Assembly (NCBI RefSeq): GCF_007679345.1
Contig: NZ_VEGH01000007.1
Span: 124,001 to 188,000 of the forward strand
Source of the DNA: Cellulosimicrobium cellulans
Lineage (GTDB): Bacteria > Actinomycetota > Actinomycetes > Actinomycetales > Cellulomonadaceae
Reading direction: 5' to 3'
Length of the DNA stretch: 64,000 bases
The notes below the pieces were generated by a model that had not been told where the DNA came from, searched no databases, and saw nothing but the letters and a program-made list of their open reading frames with translations. The position numbers and the translations under genes were made by a program. Of this stretch, positions 1 through 9,306 are shown in pieces (within the stretch, counting starts at the first letter, position 1; the number at the start of each line of letters is the position of its first letter).

Positions 1-294
1 GACCCCGACCTGCGCCGGGGCCTGCTGATCTTCCAGGTGCCCGAGGACGGCGGGGTCGACGAGGTGGTCCGCGTCGCGGGCGAGCTCGGCGTCATGACCG
101 TCAACCCGTACGGCCCGCTGCTGGTCGAGCACCCGGACCTGGTCGCGCGGCTGCACGCCGCCGGCCTGCAGGTCCAGGTCTGGACGCTCAACGAGCCCGA
201 GCACTGGGCGGCCGCGGTCGCCCTGGGCGTCGACGCGGTCATCACCGACCGCCCGGACCGCCTGGCCGGCTGGCTCGCGGCCCGCGCGTCCTGA
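1..294 (+). CDS. Glycerophosphodiester phosphodiesterase, C-terminal part (cut by window edge)
   Basis: Only the last 97 codons are inside the window, and the reading frame is open from base 1. The sequence has the end of the GDPD TIM barrel: a VWTLNE strand followed by GVDAVITDRPDRL, which in this family is the last beta strand and the helix that closes the barrel. Family members hydrolyse glycerophosphodiesters (deacylated phospholipids) to an alcohol and glycerol 3-phosphate. The metal-binding Glu and His residues sit in the N-terminal half and are not visible here. The gene ends just before a long perfect hairpin at 303-361, which probably terminates it. The family call is fairly safe; substrate and cellular location cannot be judged from this fragment. 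Confidence 0.75.
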   Translation, partial: DPDLRRGLLIFQVPEDGGVDEVVRVAGELGVMTVNPYGPLLVEHPDLVARLHAAGLQVQVWTLNEPEHWAAAVALGVDAVITDRPDRLAGWLAARAS

Positions 295-302
295 GGACAC
301 CT

Positions 303-361
303 CCGCCCCGCGCCGGGGCCGGTCACCCCGGACGGGTGCGACCGGCCCCGGCGCGGGGCGG
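303..361 (+). terminator. Perfect 22-bp hairpin between GDPD gene and dapA
   Basis: Bases 303-324 and 340-361 are exact reverse complements (22 bp) around a 15-nt loop. There is no strong U-tract, as is usual at this GC content. The 3' arm touches the dapA -10 hexamer at 362-367, so the dapA upstream promoter half lies inside the terminator stem. Confidence 0.75.
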
Positions 362-367
362 TACCGT
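362..367 (+). promoter_or_regulatory. -10 hexamer TACCGT, leaderless dapA
   Basis: TACCGT is followed by 7 nt and then the dapA ATG at 375. At this spacing transcription would begin on or beside the start codon. No convincing -35 is seen. Confidence 0.55.
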
Positions 368-374
368 GGAGGCC

Positions 375-1289
375 ATGCTCCCCGCCACCCCGTCGCGTCC
401 CTTCGGCGCGGTGCTCACCGCGATGGTGACGCCCATGCGGGAGGACGGCTCGGTCGACCTCGACGCCGCCGTCTCCCTCGCCACGCACCTCGTGGACCAC
501 GGGCACGACGGCCTGGTGCTCAACGGCACCACCGGGGAGTCGCCGACCACGCACGCGCCCGAGAAGGCCGACCTCGTGCGGGCCGTCGTCGACGCCGTGG
601 GGGACCGGGCGACGGTCGTCGCCGGCGCCGGGTCGAACGACACGCTGCACGCCGTCCGGATGGCCGAGCAGGCCGCCGAGGCCGGCGCGGACGGCCTGCT
701 GGTCGTCGCGCCCTACTACTCGCGCCCGTCGCAGCCCGGCCTGGTCGCGCACGTGACCGCCGTCGCCGACGCGACCCCGCTGCCGGTGATGCTCTACGAC
801 GTGCCCGGCCGCACCGGCGTCCGGTTCGCGCACGAGACGCTGGTCGAGCTCGCGCAGCACGACCGCGTCGTCGCGATGAAGGACGCCACCGGCGACCTGT
901 ACGGCGCCGCGAAGGCCGCCGCCGCGACCGGGCTCGCCTGGTACTCCGGCGACGACTCGCTCTACCTGCCGTTCCTGGCGCACGGCGCCGCCGGCATCGT
1001 GAGCGTGGTCGGCCACGTCGCCGGCCCGCAGCTCGCCGCGCTCACCGCGGCCCACGACGCGGGCGACCACACCCGCGCGCTCGAGATCTTCCTGTCGATC
1101 GCACCGGCGATCGACGCGCTCAACGGCCGGGGTTTCCAGGCGGTCGCGGCCAAGGCCGCCGTCTGGTCCCTCGGTCTGGTCCCGTCCCGACACCTGCGGC
1201 TGCCCAACGTCGCCGCGTCGGACGAGGACGTCGAGGCGGTGCGCGCGGGCCTTGCTGCCGCGGGCATCGCCGGCGTCCTGTCCGCCTGA
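375..1289 (+). CDS. dapA: 4-hydroxy-tetrahydrodipicolinate synthase
   Basis: DapA condenses pyruvate with aspartate semialdehyde, the committed step to diaminopimelate and lysine, in the cytosol. The 304-residue product has the family length and motifs: GTTGE at residues 51-55, the YDVPGRTG stretch with Tyr141, and the Schiff-base lysine Lys169 in MKDATGD. The ATG at 375 is preferred over an in-frame ATG at 336: homology begins right after it, and a TACCGT hexamer lies 7 nt upstream. A GGAGG also lies only 2 nt from the ATG, too close for a normal ribosome site. RNase J follows 12 nt downstream, the usual actinobacterial dapA-rnj pair. dapF, a later enzyme of the same pathway, lies at 37 kb. 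Confidence 0.95.
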   Translation: MLPATPSRPFGAVLTAMVTPMREDGSVDLDAAVSLATHLVDHGHDGLVLNGTTGESPTTHAPEKADLVRAVVDAVGDRATVVAGAGSNDTLHAVRMAEQAAEAGADGLLVVAPYYSRPSQPGLVAHVTAVADATPLPVMLYDVPGRTGVRFAHETLVELAQHDRVVAMKDATGDLYGAAKAAAATGLAWYSGDDSLYLPFLAHGAAGIVSVVGHVAGPQLAALTAAHDAGDHTRALEIFLSIAPAIDALNGRGFQAVAAKAAVWSLGLVPSRHLRLPNVAASDEDVEAVRAGLAAAGIAGVLSA

Positions 1290-1301
1290 TCCAGGAGAAG
1301 C

Positions 1302-2987
1302 ATGTCCCACCCGCACCCCGACCTCGCCCTGCCGCCCGCCCTGCCCGACGGGGGCCTGCGCATCGTCGCCCTCGGCGGCCTCGGCGAGGTCGGCCGCAAC
1401 ATGGCCGTCCTCGAGTACGGCGGCCGCCTGCTCATCATCGACTGCGGCGTCCTGTTCCCCGAGGACCACCAGCCCGGCGTCGACCTGATCCTGCCGGACT
1501 TCAGCTACATCGCCGACCGCATGGACGACGTCGACGGCATCGTGCTCACCCACGGGCACGAGGACCACATCGGCGCCGTGCCGTACCTGCTGCGCCTGCG
1601 CCAGGACATCCCGCTGATCGGCTCGCAGCTGACCCTCGCGTTCGTCGAGGCCAAGCTCAAGGAGCACCGGATCACCCCGCTGACCCACGCGGTCAAGGAG
1701 GGGCAGACCGAGCAGGTCGGCGCGTTCTCCTGCGAGTTCGTCGCCGTCAACCACTCGATCCCGGACGCGCTGGCCGTCGCGGTCACCACCGGCGCCGGCA
1801 CCGTGCTGCACACCGGCGACTTCAAGATGGACCAGCTCCCGCTCGACGGCCGGATCACCGACCTGCGCGCGTTCGCGCGGCTGGGGGAGAAGGGCGTCGA
1901 CCTGTTCATGGTCGACTCCACCAACGCCGAGGTGCCGGGCTTCGTCAGCCCCGAGCGCGAGATCGGCCCGGTGCTGGACAACGTGTTCGCCACCTCCGCG
2001 CGCAAGATCGTCGTCGCGTCGTTCTCCTCCCACGTGCACCGCGTGCAGCAGGTGCTCGACGCCGCCGCCGCGCACGAGCGCAAGGTCGCCCTGGTCGGCC
2101 GCTCGATGATCCGCAACATGACGATCGCCGCCGAGCTCGGCTACCTCAAGGTGCCGGACGGCGTGCTGGTCGACGCCAAGCGCCTGGACGACGTGCGGGA
2201 CGACGAGCTCGTGCTCATGTGCACCGGGTCCCAGGGCGAGCCCATGGCCGCGCTGTCCCGGATCGCCAACAACGACCACAAGATCTCGGTCGGCCCCGGC
2301 GACACCGTCATCCTCGCGTCGTCGCTGATCCCCGGGAACGAGAACGCGGTGTACCGCGTCATCAACGGCCTGACCCGGCTCGGGGCGCGCGTGGTGCACG
2401 GCGGCAACGCCAAGGTGCACGTCTCCGGCCACGCCAGCGCCGGCGAGCTCCTGTACTGCTACAACATCCTCCGGCCGCGCAACGTCATGCCGGTGCACGG
2501 CGAGGTCCGGCACCTGGTCGCGAACGGTGCGCTCGCCGTGAAGTCGGGTGTGCCCGCCGACCGCGTGGTGCTCGCCGAGGACGGCGTGGTCGTGGACCTG
2601 GTGGACGGCCGCGCGTCGGTCGTCGGCGCGGTGCCGTGCGGGTACGTGTTCGTCGACGGCTCGTCGGTCGGCGGCATCACCGAGGCCGACCTCAAGGACC
2701 GCCGGATCCTCGGCGACGAGGGCTTCATCTCGATCTTCGCCGTCATCAGCTCCACCGACGGCAAGGTGCTCGGCAAGCCGCAGATCCTCGCCCGCGGCGT
2801 GGCCGAGGACGACAAGGTGTTCGACGCGATCCTGCCGGACGTCACCGCGGCCCTCGAGGAAGCGTCGCGCGGCGGGGCGGTCGACACCCAGCAGCTGCAG
2901 CAGGTGGTGCGGCGCGTGGTCGGGCGCTGGGCGTCCAACCGGCTGCGCCGCCGGCCGATGATCATCCCGGTGGTCGTGGAGGCCTGA
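1302..2987 (+). CDS. rnj: Ribonuclease J
   Basis: RNase J is a cytosolic metallo-beta-lactamase/beta-CASP nuclease with 5'-to-3' exonuclease and endonuclease activity on mRNA and rRNA precursors. The 561-residue protein opens with the strand LGGLGEVGRNM. The two-zinc motif HGHEDH is at residues 84-89, followed by HTGDFK, a VDSTNAE stretch and the GSQGEP motif of the beta-CASP domain. The HVSGHAS histidine motif comes late, before the C-terminal domain. An AGGAG lies 4 nt before the ATG, and the gene is 12 nt downstream of dapA, so the two are probably co-transcribed. The window also encodes RNase Y (22.4 kb), so two major mRNA-decay nucleases are encoded about 20 kb apart. Confidence 0.95.
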   Translation: MSHPHPDLALPPALPDGGLRIVALGGLGEVGRNMAVLEYGGRLLIIDCGVLFPEDHQPGVDLILPDFSYIADRMDDVDGIVLTHGHEDHIGAVPYLLRLRQDIPLIGSQLTLAFVEAKLKEHRITPLTHAVKEGQTEQVGAFSCEFVAVNHSIPDALAVAVTTGAGTVLHTGDFKMDQLPLDGRITDLRAFARLGEKGVDLFMVDSTNAEVPGFVSPEREIGPVLDNVFATSARKIVVASFSSHVHRVQQVLDAAAAHERKVALVGRSMIRNMTIAAELGYLKVPDGVLVDAKRLDDVRDDELVLMCTGSQGEPMAALSRIANNDHKISVGPGDTVILASSLIPGNENAVYRVINGLTRLGARVVHGGNAKVHVSGHASAGELLYCYNILRPRNVMPVHGEVRHLVANGALAVKSGVPADRVVLAEDGVVVDLVDGRASVVGAVPCGYVFVDGSSVGGITEADLKDRRILGDEGFISIFAVISSTDGKVLGKPQILARGVAEDDKVFDAILPDVTAALEEASRGGAVDTQQLQQVVRRVVGRWASNRLRRRPMIIPVVVEA

Positions 2988-3008
2988 CCGGTCGCCGCTC
3001 CACCCCGG

Positions 3009-3050
3009 ACGGCCCGGGTGCGCACCCCGCGAGGTGCGTGCCCGGGCCGT
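3009..3050. terminator. Bidirectional hairpin between convergent rnj and winged-helix gene
   Basis: An 18-bp stem (3009-3026 with 3033-3050, two G-T pairs, 6-nt loop) sits between two convergent genes and can serve both strands. Confidence 0.7.
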
Positions 3051-3076
3051 GCTGCGTGCCGGGGCGCGTGGCGTGG

Positions 3077-4264
3077 TCAGGCCGGGTCGGCGCCGCGGAA
3101 GGCGGCCAGGCGCTCGTGCTGCGCGGCGACCGCGCGTCGGAGCCGCGCGTCCCACGGCACCCACGGGTCCAGCTCCAGCGCCAGCCGCCTGCCCCGGGAC
3201 CGCGGGCGCCACGTGCCGACGACCTCCCCGCCCGCGAGCACCGCGCCCGGGCGGCCCAGCACGGGCCACAGCGCCTTCGCGCGGGCCGGGTCGGGGACGA
3301 GGACGTGCCGGTCGCGGGCCTGGAGGAACAGGTCGTAGGGGCCGAGCAGCCGCACGACGGGGCCGTCGTCGTCGCCGGGAGGGTCGGCCGCCGCGGGCAG
3401 CGCGGGCAGGTCCCCGGCGAGCACCGACGCCGGCGCCCCGTCGACCTCCACCGGGACGGCGTCGGCGGGCCACCGCCGCGTGACGTCGGCCACCGGCGCG
3501 TCGAGGAACGCCGCCACGTCCTTCGGGGTCGTGGGGCCGAGCAGGTGCAGCACGCCGCGGACGAGGTCGTGCGGTCCGTCGTCGTCGGTGGCGTCGCCGT
3601 CGTCCCCGCGGCCGCCCCGCGGCCCGGCCGTGCCCTCGTCCCGGTCCACCGCGCCGACCTGGCCGGCCGGGAAGCCCGGCGACCGGCGGAGCACCGGGGG
3701 AGAGGTGCCCGGCTCGAGCTCCAGCCCGGCGTGCAGCGCGCCGAGCCGGAACGGCATCTCGAACATGTGGGTCGCCCCGCACGGCCGGCACCAGCGGAGG
3801 TAGGGCTCGTCCAGCTCGGCGGTCATCCGGGTGGACAGCGCCCCCTTGCCCGTGGGCTCCACGACGACCTCGCGCATCGTGCGCGCGACCCGCGCGAGCC
3901 CGTCGACCGGCCGGATGCCGGCGGCGCGCAGCGGCTTGGCCGCGTCGTAGATCCGCCTGCCCGCGTCCGCGTCCGAGTACGGCCGCAGGGCGCGCTGCAC
4001 GGCGGGCAGGTCCGCGCGCCGGTACGCGTGCGGGGCGCCGCGGACGCTCCACGCCATCGCGAGGTCGTCCGGCCACGCGCCGGCCGACACCGGCACGCCG
4101 CGCAGGGCGAGCGCCCACAGCGCCCCGTCCGGCCCGGTGTCCTGCGCGCCCGCGTCGAGCACGGCGGCATCGGTCACGGCGCGCGCGGCGTCGGGCACCC
4201 GGTCGAGCTGCTGCGCGCGGACGCGGTACCGGCGGACCTGGTCGGCGGTGACGCGGTCGGACAT
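3077..4264 (-). CDS. Winged-helix DNA-binding (AlkZ-like / HTH_42) protein
   Basis: This 395-residue protein matches the winged-helix family that includes the DNA glycosylases AlkZ and YcaQ. In the family, tandem winged helices cradle DNA and release alkylated or crosslinked bases. The N-terminal region contains the GAQDTGPDGALWALALRG segment, equivalent to the family's conserved Gln-Asp motif. The mid part (RPCGATHMFEMPFRLGAL) and C-terminal part (GPYDLFLQARDRHVLVPD) are also typical. A low-complexity Gly/Asp insertion at about residues 225-250 separates the domains. I start at the ATG at 4264, because upstream in-frame sequence is only the antisense shadow of ftsK. Whether it is an active glycosylase is not shown. 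It could be one of the poorly characterised actinobacterial relatives acting on other lesions or as a binding protein. Confidence 0.75.
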   Translation of the reverse strand: MSDRVTADQVRRYRVRAQQLDRVPDAARAVTDAAVLDAGAQDTGPDGALWALALRGVPVSAGAWPDDLAMAWSVRGAPHAYRRADLPAVQRALRPYSDADAGRRIYDAAKPLRAAGIRPVDGLARVARTMREVVVEPTGKGALSTRMTAELDEPYLRWCRPCGATHMFEMPFRLGALHAGLELEPGTSPPVLRRSPGFPAGQVGAVDRDEGTAGPRGGRGDDGDATDDDGPHDLVRGVLHLLGPTTPKDVAAFLDAPVADVTRRWPADAVPVEVDGAPASVLAGDLPALPAAADPPGDDDGPVVRLLGPYDLFLQARDRHVLVPDPARAKALWPVLGRPGAVLAGGEVVGTWRPRSRGRRLALELDPWVPWDARLRRAVAAQHERLAAFRGADPA

Positions 4265-4383
4265 GGCCCGAGCGTCCCACCCCGCACCCACACGCGGCAC
4301 CCCTGGGCGCCTCGCCGCCACCCGCCGAGCGTGCACTCGTCGTGGGGTTCGTGAGCCCGGAACCCCGCAACAGCTGCAGGCTC

Positions 4384-4410
4384 GTGGGCGCCGTGGGCGC
4401 CGTGGGCGCC
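4384..4410. repeat. Three tandem copies of a 9-bp unit
   Basis: GTGGGCGCC occurs three times in direct succession in the 288-bp gap between the winged-helix gene and ftsK, followed by a degenerate fourth copy. No gene or clear operator is seen in the gap apart from the ftsK -10 element. Confidence 0.7.
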
Positions 4411-4539
4411 GTGGGGGTCGCCGGGGCGGGCCGGCGGGCCCGGCGGGATCGGTGCTGTGCGGCGCCGGGTGGCTGTGCCGCGCGTCACCGACACGCACCG
4501 CACCGGCGCGGGCTCCCGGCCCAGGTCGAGCGTGCCCGC

Positions 4540-4545
4540 TACCGT
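4540..4545 (+). promoter_or_regulatory. -10 hexamer TACCGT, leaderless ftsK
   Basis: TACCGT is followed by 7 nt and the ATG at 4553, the same arrangement as dapA. It decides the ftsK start against an in-frame upstream ATG at 4457. Confidence 0.55.
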
Positions 4546-4552
4546 GAGGATC

Positions 4553-7291
4553 ATGGCCGCCCGTCCGTCCTCCACCGCCACCCGTGCGGCTGCGCCGTCG
4601 TCGCGCGCCCGCACCGCGGCACCGGCGGCGCGCGCGTCCGGCTCCGGCTCCCGCGGCTCCGCCAAGACGCCGCCGCCCCCGCCGCGCCCCGCCCTGCCGA
4701 TCCGCATCGTGCGCGGCATCTGGATGGGCTGCGCGCACGTCGTCGGCGGCGCGGCCCGCCGCGTCGGCCACGGCGCGCGGGACCTCGACCCGGCGCTGCG
4801 CCGCGACGGCGCCGCGTTCTTCCTGATCGCGCTGGCGATCGTCGTCGCCGCCCGCGAGTGGTGGGGCCTGGAGGGCATGGCGGGCGACGCCGTGCACGTC
4901 GTCGTCGCCGGCACGTTCGGCCGGGTCGCCGCGGCGGTCCCGGTGGCGCTGGTCGGCATCGCCGTCCGCCTCATGCGGCACCCCGACCGGAACCAGGCGA
5001 ACTCCCGCATCGGCATCGGCGTCACCGCGATCACGCTCGCCGCCTGCGGGCTCGTGCACGTGCAGCAGGACCTGCCCGCCCCGTCCGGCGGCTTCGAGGC
5101 GGTCCGCGACGCGGGCGGCATCGTCGGCTACCTGGTCGGCACGCCGCTGGTCAGCCTGGTGACCGTCTGGGCGACCGTGCCGCTGCTGGTGCTGCTGGCG
5201 TTCTTCGGCGTGCTGGTCGTCACCGCCACGCCGGTGAACCAGATCGGGCCCCGGCTGCGCGCGCTGTACGACCGGCTCACGGGCAACCACCGCACGGACG
5301 AGGTGGAGGACGACGACGCCCCGCTGGTCATCAACGCCGGGCACACGGCGGTCGACGAGCCCCCGGCCAAGCCGTCCCGCCGCACCCTCATGGACCGCCT
5401 GAAGAAGCGCGCCGCGGCCGACCCGGACACCGACCCCGCCCTGGACGGGTACGCCGGCGACGAGGCCTTCGAGCGCGCCGCGTACGTCGAGCGGATGCGC
5501 CGCGAGGAGGAGGACGCCACCGCGCTGCTCGACGCGGCCGACGCCGAGGACGAGGTCCCGCCGAGCACCGCCCCGACGCAGGCCGTCACCGCGGTCGGTG
5601 CCGTGCCCGCGGCCGCCGAGGCCCCCGCGGCCCGGCCGGAGCCCGTCGCCCCGCCCACCACCGGGGTGCCGCGCGGCGAGCAGCCGATGCTCGGCGGCGA
5701 CGTGCTGTACACGCTGCCGGACGAGAACGCGCTCGCGAAGGGCCAGCCGCACAAGGTCCGCTCCGCCGCCAACGACCGCGTGGTCGAGGCGCTGACGAGC
5801 GTGCTGGAGAACTTCGAGATCGACGCCCAGGTCACCGGGTTCACGCGCGGTCCGACCGTGACGCGCTACGAGGTCGAGCTCGGCAAGGGCGTCAAGGTCG
5901 AGCGCGTGACCGCGCTGTCCAAGAACATCGCCTACGCCGTGGCGTCGGCGGACGTGCGCATCCTGTCGCCGATCCCCGGCAAGTCCGCCATCGGCATCGA
6001 GATCCCGAACACCGACCGCGAGACCGTGTCGCTGGGCGACGTGCTCCGGTCCAGCGCGGCGCGCCGCTCCGAGCACCCGATGGTGATCGGCGTCGGCAAG
6101 GACGTCGAGGGCGGCTACGTCACGGCGAACCTCGCCAAGATGCCGCACATGCTGGTCGCGGGCGCCACCGGCGCCGGCAAGTCGTCGTTCGTGAACTCGA
6201 TGATCGTGTCGATCCTCATGCGCGCCACGCCCGACCAGGTCCGCATGGTGCTCGTCGACCCCAAGCGCGTCGAGCTGACGATCTACGAGGGCATCCCGCA
6301 CCTCATCACCCCGATCATCACGAACCCGAAGAAGGCCGCGGAGGCCCTCGAGTGGGTGGTGCGGGAGATGGAGGCGCGGTACGACGACCTCGCCATGTTC
6401 GGGTTCAAGCACATCGACGACTTCAACGTCGCGGTCAAGGCGGGCAAGGTCAAGCCGCTGCCCGGGTCCGAGCGCAAGATCGCGCCGTACCCGTACCTGC
6501 TGGTGATCGTCGACGAGCTCGCCGACCTCATGATGGTCGCGCCGCGCGACGTCGAGGCGTCGATCCAGCGCATCACCCAGCTCGCGCGCGCCGCCGGCAT
6601 CCACCTGGTCCTCGCGACGCAGCGCCCGTCGGTCGACGTCGTCACGGGCCTGATCAAGGCCAACGTGCCGTCCCGCCTGGCGTTCGCGACCTCCTCGCTC
6701 ACCGACTCCCGCGTCGTGCTGGACCAGCCCGGTGCCGAGAAGCTGATCGGCCAGGGCGACGCCCTGTTCCTGCCGATGGGTGCCGCGAAGCCGATGCGCA
6801 CCCAGGGCGCCTGGGTGTCCGAGTCGGAGATCCACGCCGTCGTCGCGCACGTGAAGCAGCAGCTGAAGCCGGTCTACCGCGAGGACGTGGCCGTCACGGC
6901 GGCCAAGAAGCAGGTGGACGAGGACATCGGCGACGACCTCGACCTGCTGCTGCAGGCCGCCGAGCTCGTGGTCACCTCGCAGTTCGGCTCGACGTCGATG
7001 CTGCAGCGCAAGCTGCGGGTCGGGTTCGCCAAGGCCGGGCGCCTGATGGACCTGCTGGAGTCCCGCGAGATCGTCGGGCCCTCCGAGGGGTCGAAGGCGC
7101 GCGAGGTGCTCGTGCAGCCGGACGACCTCCCGGGGACGCTGGCGATGCTGCGCGGCGAGCCGGAGCCCGGCGGGTCCGCGGGCGGCGCACCTGCGGCGGC
7201 CGACGACCGGTACGCCGCGCCCGAGGGCCGGATGCCCGGCGAGCCGCCCGAGGCCGTCGACTACTTCGACGACGCGGACGACCTGCGCTGA
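4553..7291 (+). CDS. ftsK: DNA translocase FtsK/SpoIIIE
   Basis: FtsK is the septum-anchored hexameric motor that pumps chromosome ends through the closing division site. The 912-residue product has a Pro/Ala/Ser-rich N-terminus and hydrophobic segments at about residues 88-100, 116-139, 155-170 and 190-224. An acidic and Ala-rich linker leads to the motor. Walker A GATGAGKS is at 537-544 and Walker B ends in Asp654-Glu655 ([11 protein letters not shown]). The C-terminal gamma winged helix, which reads polar DNA motifs, contains [20 protein letters not shown]. An upstream ATG at 4457 would add 32 unconserved residues; the ATG at 4553 sits 7 nt after TACCGT. pgsA follows after 82 nt with its own -10. 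Confidence 0.95.
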   Translation: MAARPSSTATRAAAPSSRARTAAPAARASGSGSRGSAKTPPPPPRPALPIRIVRGIWMGCAHVVGGAARRVGHGARDLDPALRRDGAAFFLIALAIVVAAREWWGLEGMAGDAVHVVVAGTFGRVAAAVPVALVGIAVRLMRHPDRNQANSRIGIGVTAITLAACGLVHVQQDLPAPSGGFEAVRDAGGIVGYLVGTPLVSLVTVWATVPLLVLLAFFGVLVVTATPVNQIGPRLRALYDRLTGNHRTDEVEDDDAPLVINAGHTAVDEPPAKPSRRTLMDRLKKRAAADPDTDPALDGYAGDEAFERAAYVERMRREEEDATALLDAADAEDEVPPSTAPTQAVTAVGAVPAAAEAPAARPEPVAPPTTGVPRGEQPMLGGDVLYTLPDENALAKGQPHKVRSAANDRVVEALTSVLENFEIDAQVTGFTRGPTVTRYEVELGKGVKVERVTALSKNIAYAVASADVRILSPIPGKSAIGIEIPNTDRETVSLGDVLRSSAARRSEHPMVIGVGKDVEGGYVTANLAKMPHMLVAGATGAGKSSFVNSMIVSILMRATPDQVRMVLVDPKRVELTIYEGIPHLITPIITNPKKAAEALEWVVREMEARYDDLAMFGFKHIDDFNVAVKAGKVKPLPGSERKIAPYPYLLVIVDELADLMMVAPRDVEASIQRITQLARAAGIHLVLATQRPSVDVVTGLIKANVPSRLAFATSSLTDSRVVLDQPGAEKLIGQGDALFLPMGAAKPMRTQGAWVSESEIHAVVAHVKQQLKPVYREDVAVTAAKKQVDEDIGDDLDLLLQAAELVVTSQFGSTSMLQRKLRVGFAKAGRLMDLLESREIVGPSEGSKAREVLVQPDDLPGTLAMLRGEPEPGGSAGGAPAAADDRYAAPEGRMPGEPPEAVDYFDDADDLR

Positions 7292-7361
7292 CACCCCCCG
7301 GCGGCCCGGTGGGTGCCGGGCCGGGCCCGCGCCGCGGGCCGTGGTCCGCGCCCGCTGCCCG

Positions 7362-7367
7362 TAGGCT
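7362..7367 (+). promoter_or_regulatory. -10 hexamer TAGGCT, leaderless pgsA
   Basis: TAGGCT is followed by 6 nt and the GTG start at 7374. Confidence 0.55.
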
Positions 7368-7373
7368 GTCCGG

Positions 7374-8012
7374 GTGAGCCGCCCTTCGCCGATGAACGTC
7401 GCCAACGTCGTGACGGTGCTGCGCATCGCCGTCGTGCCGTTCTTCGCCTGGGCCCTGCTGGTCGACGGCGGGGAGGACCCGCGCTGGCGCTGGGTGGCCG
7501 CGGGTATCTTCGCGCTCGCCGCCGCCACCGACCGGCTCGACGGCTACCTGGCCCGGCGGCTCGGCCTGGTCACGGACCTCGGCAAGCTGCTGGACCCGAT
7601 CGCCGACAAGGCGCTCATCGGCACGGCGCTGGTCGGGCTGTCCTGGATCGGCGACCTCAGCTGGTGGGTCACCGGGGCGATCCTGGTGCGGGAGATCGGC
7701 ATCACCGTGATGCGGTTCTTCCTGCTGCGGTACCTGGTCCTGCCCGCCTCGCGCGGGGGCAAGATCAAGACCGTGCTGCAGTCGGTCGCCGTCGGGCTGT
7801 TCCTGCTGCCGCTGTCCGAGCTGCCGACCGCGGTGCTCGTGGTCGCGAGCGTCCTGATGGGGGCCGCGGTCGTGGTGACGCTGGTGACCGGCGCCGACTA
7901 CGTCCGCACGGCGGTGCGGGTGCACCGGGAGCACGCCTCCGGCGCGACGCCCGAGGCCACCCGGCACGCCGCGGCCACCGGGACGACGTCCCCGCACGGC
8001 GACCCGGCGTGA
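7374..8012 (+). CDS. pgsA: CDP-diacylglycerol-glycerol-3-phosphate 3-phosphatidyltransferase
   Basis: This membrane enzyme makes phosphatidylglycerophosphate, the first step to phosphatidylglycerol and cardiolipin. The 212-residue protein carries the full CDP-alcohol phosphotransferase signature Dx2DGx2ARx8Gx3Dx3D (D-RL-DG-YL-AR ... D-PIA-D) at about residues 53-75. Several hydrophobic segments surround it. The GTG at 7374 starts just before the conserved MNVANVVTVLRI N-terminus. The last codons overlap the cinA start as GTGA, so the two genes are translationally coupled. This pairing (ftsK, pgsA, cinA, then an HTH regulator) is common in actinobacteria. Other CDP-alcohol transferases share the motif, so the exact acceptor rests on this gene neighbourhood. 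Confidence 0.9.
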   Translation: MSRPSPMNVANVVTVLRIAVVPFFAWALLVDGGEDPRWRWVAAGIFALAAATDRLDGYLARRLGLVTDLGKLLDPIADKALIGTALVGLSWIGDLSWWVTGAILVREIGITVMRFFLLRYLVLPASRGGKIKTVLQSVAVGLFLLPLSELPTAVLVVASVLMGAAVVVTLVTGADYVRTAVRVHREHASGATPEATRHAAATGTTSPHGDPA

Positions 8013-8548
8013 CCGCGGGCACGGACCCGGCTGACCCGGCCGCCCGGGCCCCGGGGAGCCCGGGCGCGGGGGAGCCCGCCGCGGCCCTGCTGGCCGCCCT
8101 GCGCGAGCGCGGCTGGACCGTCGCCACCGCGGAGTCCCTGACCGGTGGCCAGGTCGCCGCCACCCTCGTCGACGTGCCCGGGGCGTCCCGGTCGCTGCGC
8201 GGCGGCGTCGTCGCCTACGCCACCGACGTCAAGGGCTCGGTGCTGGGCGTGGACGCCGACCTGCTCGCCGCGCACGGGGCGGTGCACCCCGACGTCGCCC
8301 GGCAGATGGCCGAGCGCGTGCGCGGCCTGCTCGGGGCCGACGTCGGCCTGGGGACCACCGGGGTGGCCGGTCCCGACCCCCAGGACGGGTTCGCGCCCGG
8401 GACGGTGCACGTGGCCGTCGCGACCCCGGAGAGCACGGTCGTCCGCACGCTGTCGCTGCCGGGCGACCGCGCCGCCGTCCGCGCCGCGACCTGCACCGCC
8501 GTGCTCGTCGAGGCGCTGTCCGCGGTGCGCACCGTCGGCGCCGCCTGA
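8009..8548 (+). CDS. cinA: Nicotinamide-nucleotide amidase, CinA C-terminal domain type
   Basis: The 179-residue protein is a stand-alone CinA C-terminal domain (PncC type), which deamidates nicotinamide mononucleotide to nicotinate mononucleotide for pyridine-nucleotide salvage. Diagnostic segments are [11 protein letters not shown] near residues 40-50 and [13 protein letters not shown] further on. The N-terminal MoaB-like domain of full-length CinA is absent, as is usual in this group. The GTG start overlaps the pgsA stop by four bases. The first 20 or so residues are Pro/Ala-rich and unconserved. The link to competence implied by the name has no support here. Confidence 0.9.
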   Translation: MTAGTDPADPAARAPGSPGAGEPAAALLAALRERGWTVATAESLTGGQVAATLVDVPGASRSLRGGVVAYATDVKGSVLGVDADLLAAHGAVHPDVARQMAERVRGLLGADVGLGTTGVAGPDPQDGFAPGTVHVAVATPESTVVRTLSLPGDRAAVRAATCTAVLVEALSAVRTVGAA

Positions 8549-8763
8549 CCCCCGGGAACACGCGGGGGCGTGCAGGCGTTGTGGAGATCGTGATGAACAC
8601 CAGGCCCACCAGCCGTCCCGCCGCTGCCCGTCGTGGCGGCGACATGTACGGTGGGAGCCTCCCCACGCGGGGCCACAAGGGTGCCGCGCTCGTCCGGACC
8701 GCCCCGCAGGGCGCGCCGGCCGCGCGGCAGGAGCAGGATCGGGACATGAGAGGGGGACGCCAG

Positions 8764-9099
8764 ATGGTCGTTTTGCGCCGAGAGATCGGTGACGTGCTGC
8801 GGGATGCCCGCCAGCGGCAGGGACGCACCCTGCGCGAGGTGTCCTCCGCCGCCCGGGTGTCGCTGGGCTACCTCAGCGAGGTCGAGCGGGGTCAGAAGGA
8901 GGCGTCGTCGGAGCTGCTCGCGAGCATCTGCGAGGCGCTCGACGTGCCCATGTCGCTCGTGCTGCGCGAGGTGAGCGACCGCATCGCCGTCGCCGAGGGT
9001 CTGCTGATCCCCGACACCGTCCCCGTCGACCTGGCCTCGGCGCTGGGCGGCCAGGACAGCACCTGGCGTCGACGCCCGGAGCTCACCCCGGTCGGCTGA
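8764..9099 (+). CDS. clgR: XRE-family transcriptional regulator, ClgR-like
   Basis: This 111-residue protein has an N-terminal Cro/C1 helix-turn-helix (about residues 6-62: [20 protein letters not shown], then [20 protein letters not shown]). A short C-terminal tail ends [15 protein letters not shown]. ClgR in Corynebacterium, Mycobacterium and Streptomyces activates clp protease and other proteolysis genes and is itself degraded by Clp. The position downstream of pgsA-cinA is characteristic of clgR. Of several in-frame starts (ATG at 8581, 8641-8643 and 8746), the ATG at 8764 is chosen because homology begins at MVVLRREIG and AGAGGGGGA lies upstream. A TACGGT at 8647-8652 may be its promoter, giving a leader of about 105 nt. 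A strong hairpin follows. Confidence 0.85.
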   Translation: MVVLRREIGDVLRDARQRQGRTLREVSSAARVSLGYLSEVERGQKEASSELLASICEALDVPMSLVLREVSDRIAVAEGLLIPDTVPVDLASALGGQDSTWRRRPELTPVG

Positions 9100-9124
9100 C
9101 CGCGGGGAACACCCACCCTGACAC

Positions 9125-9178
9125 CGACGACGCCCGGTCGTCCCGCCCTCGCTCGGCGGCGACGACCGGGCGTCGTCG
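9125..9178 (+). terminator. Perfect 18-bp hairpin after clgR
   Basis: Bases 9125-9142 and 9161-9178 are exact reverse complements with an 18-nt loop, 26 nt after the clgR stop. Confidence 0.75.
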
Positions 9179-9220
9179 CGTCCGGGGCCCGGCTCCGCGG
9201 TGCGCACGTCCGGCGACGGT

Positions 9221-9282
9221 CGCGAATGGACCCGTGCGCACGGACACGCCGGGGAGTGTCGGTGCGCACGGATCCATCCGCG
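9221..9282. repeat. Palindromic repeat unit 1 (27-nt arms)
   Basis: Arms 9221-9247 and 9256-9282 pair at 24 of 27 positions around an 8-nt loop. The left arm starts CGCGAATGGACCC and the right arm contains GGATCCATCCGCG. It lies in the 432-bp gene-free stretch 9100-9531 between clgR and nei2. Confidence 0.75.
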
Positions 9283-9306
9283 CGCGTCCGGCACCGGGGG
9301 CGTGCG

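Noticed and set aside
3077..7528. A 1483-codon minus-strand open frame spanning ftsK
   Set aside because: Only the last 395 codons (3077-4264) have protein character. The rest is the antisense of ftsK and lacks stops because of extreme GC.
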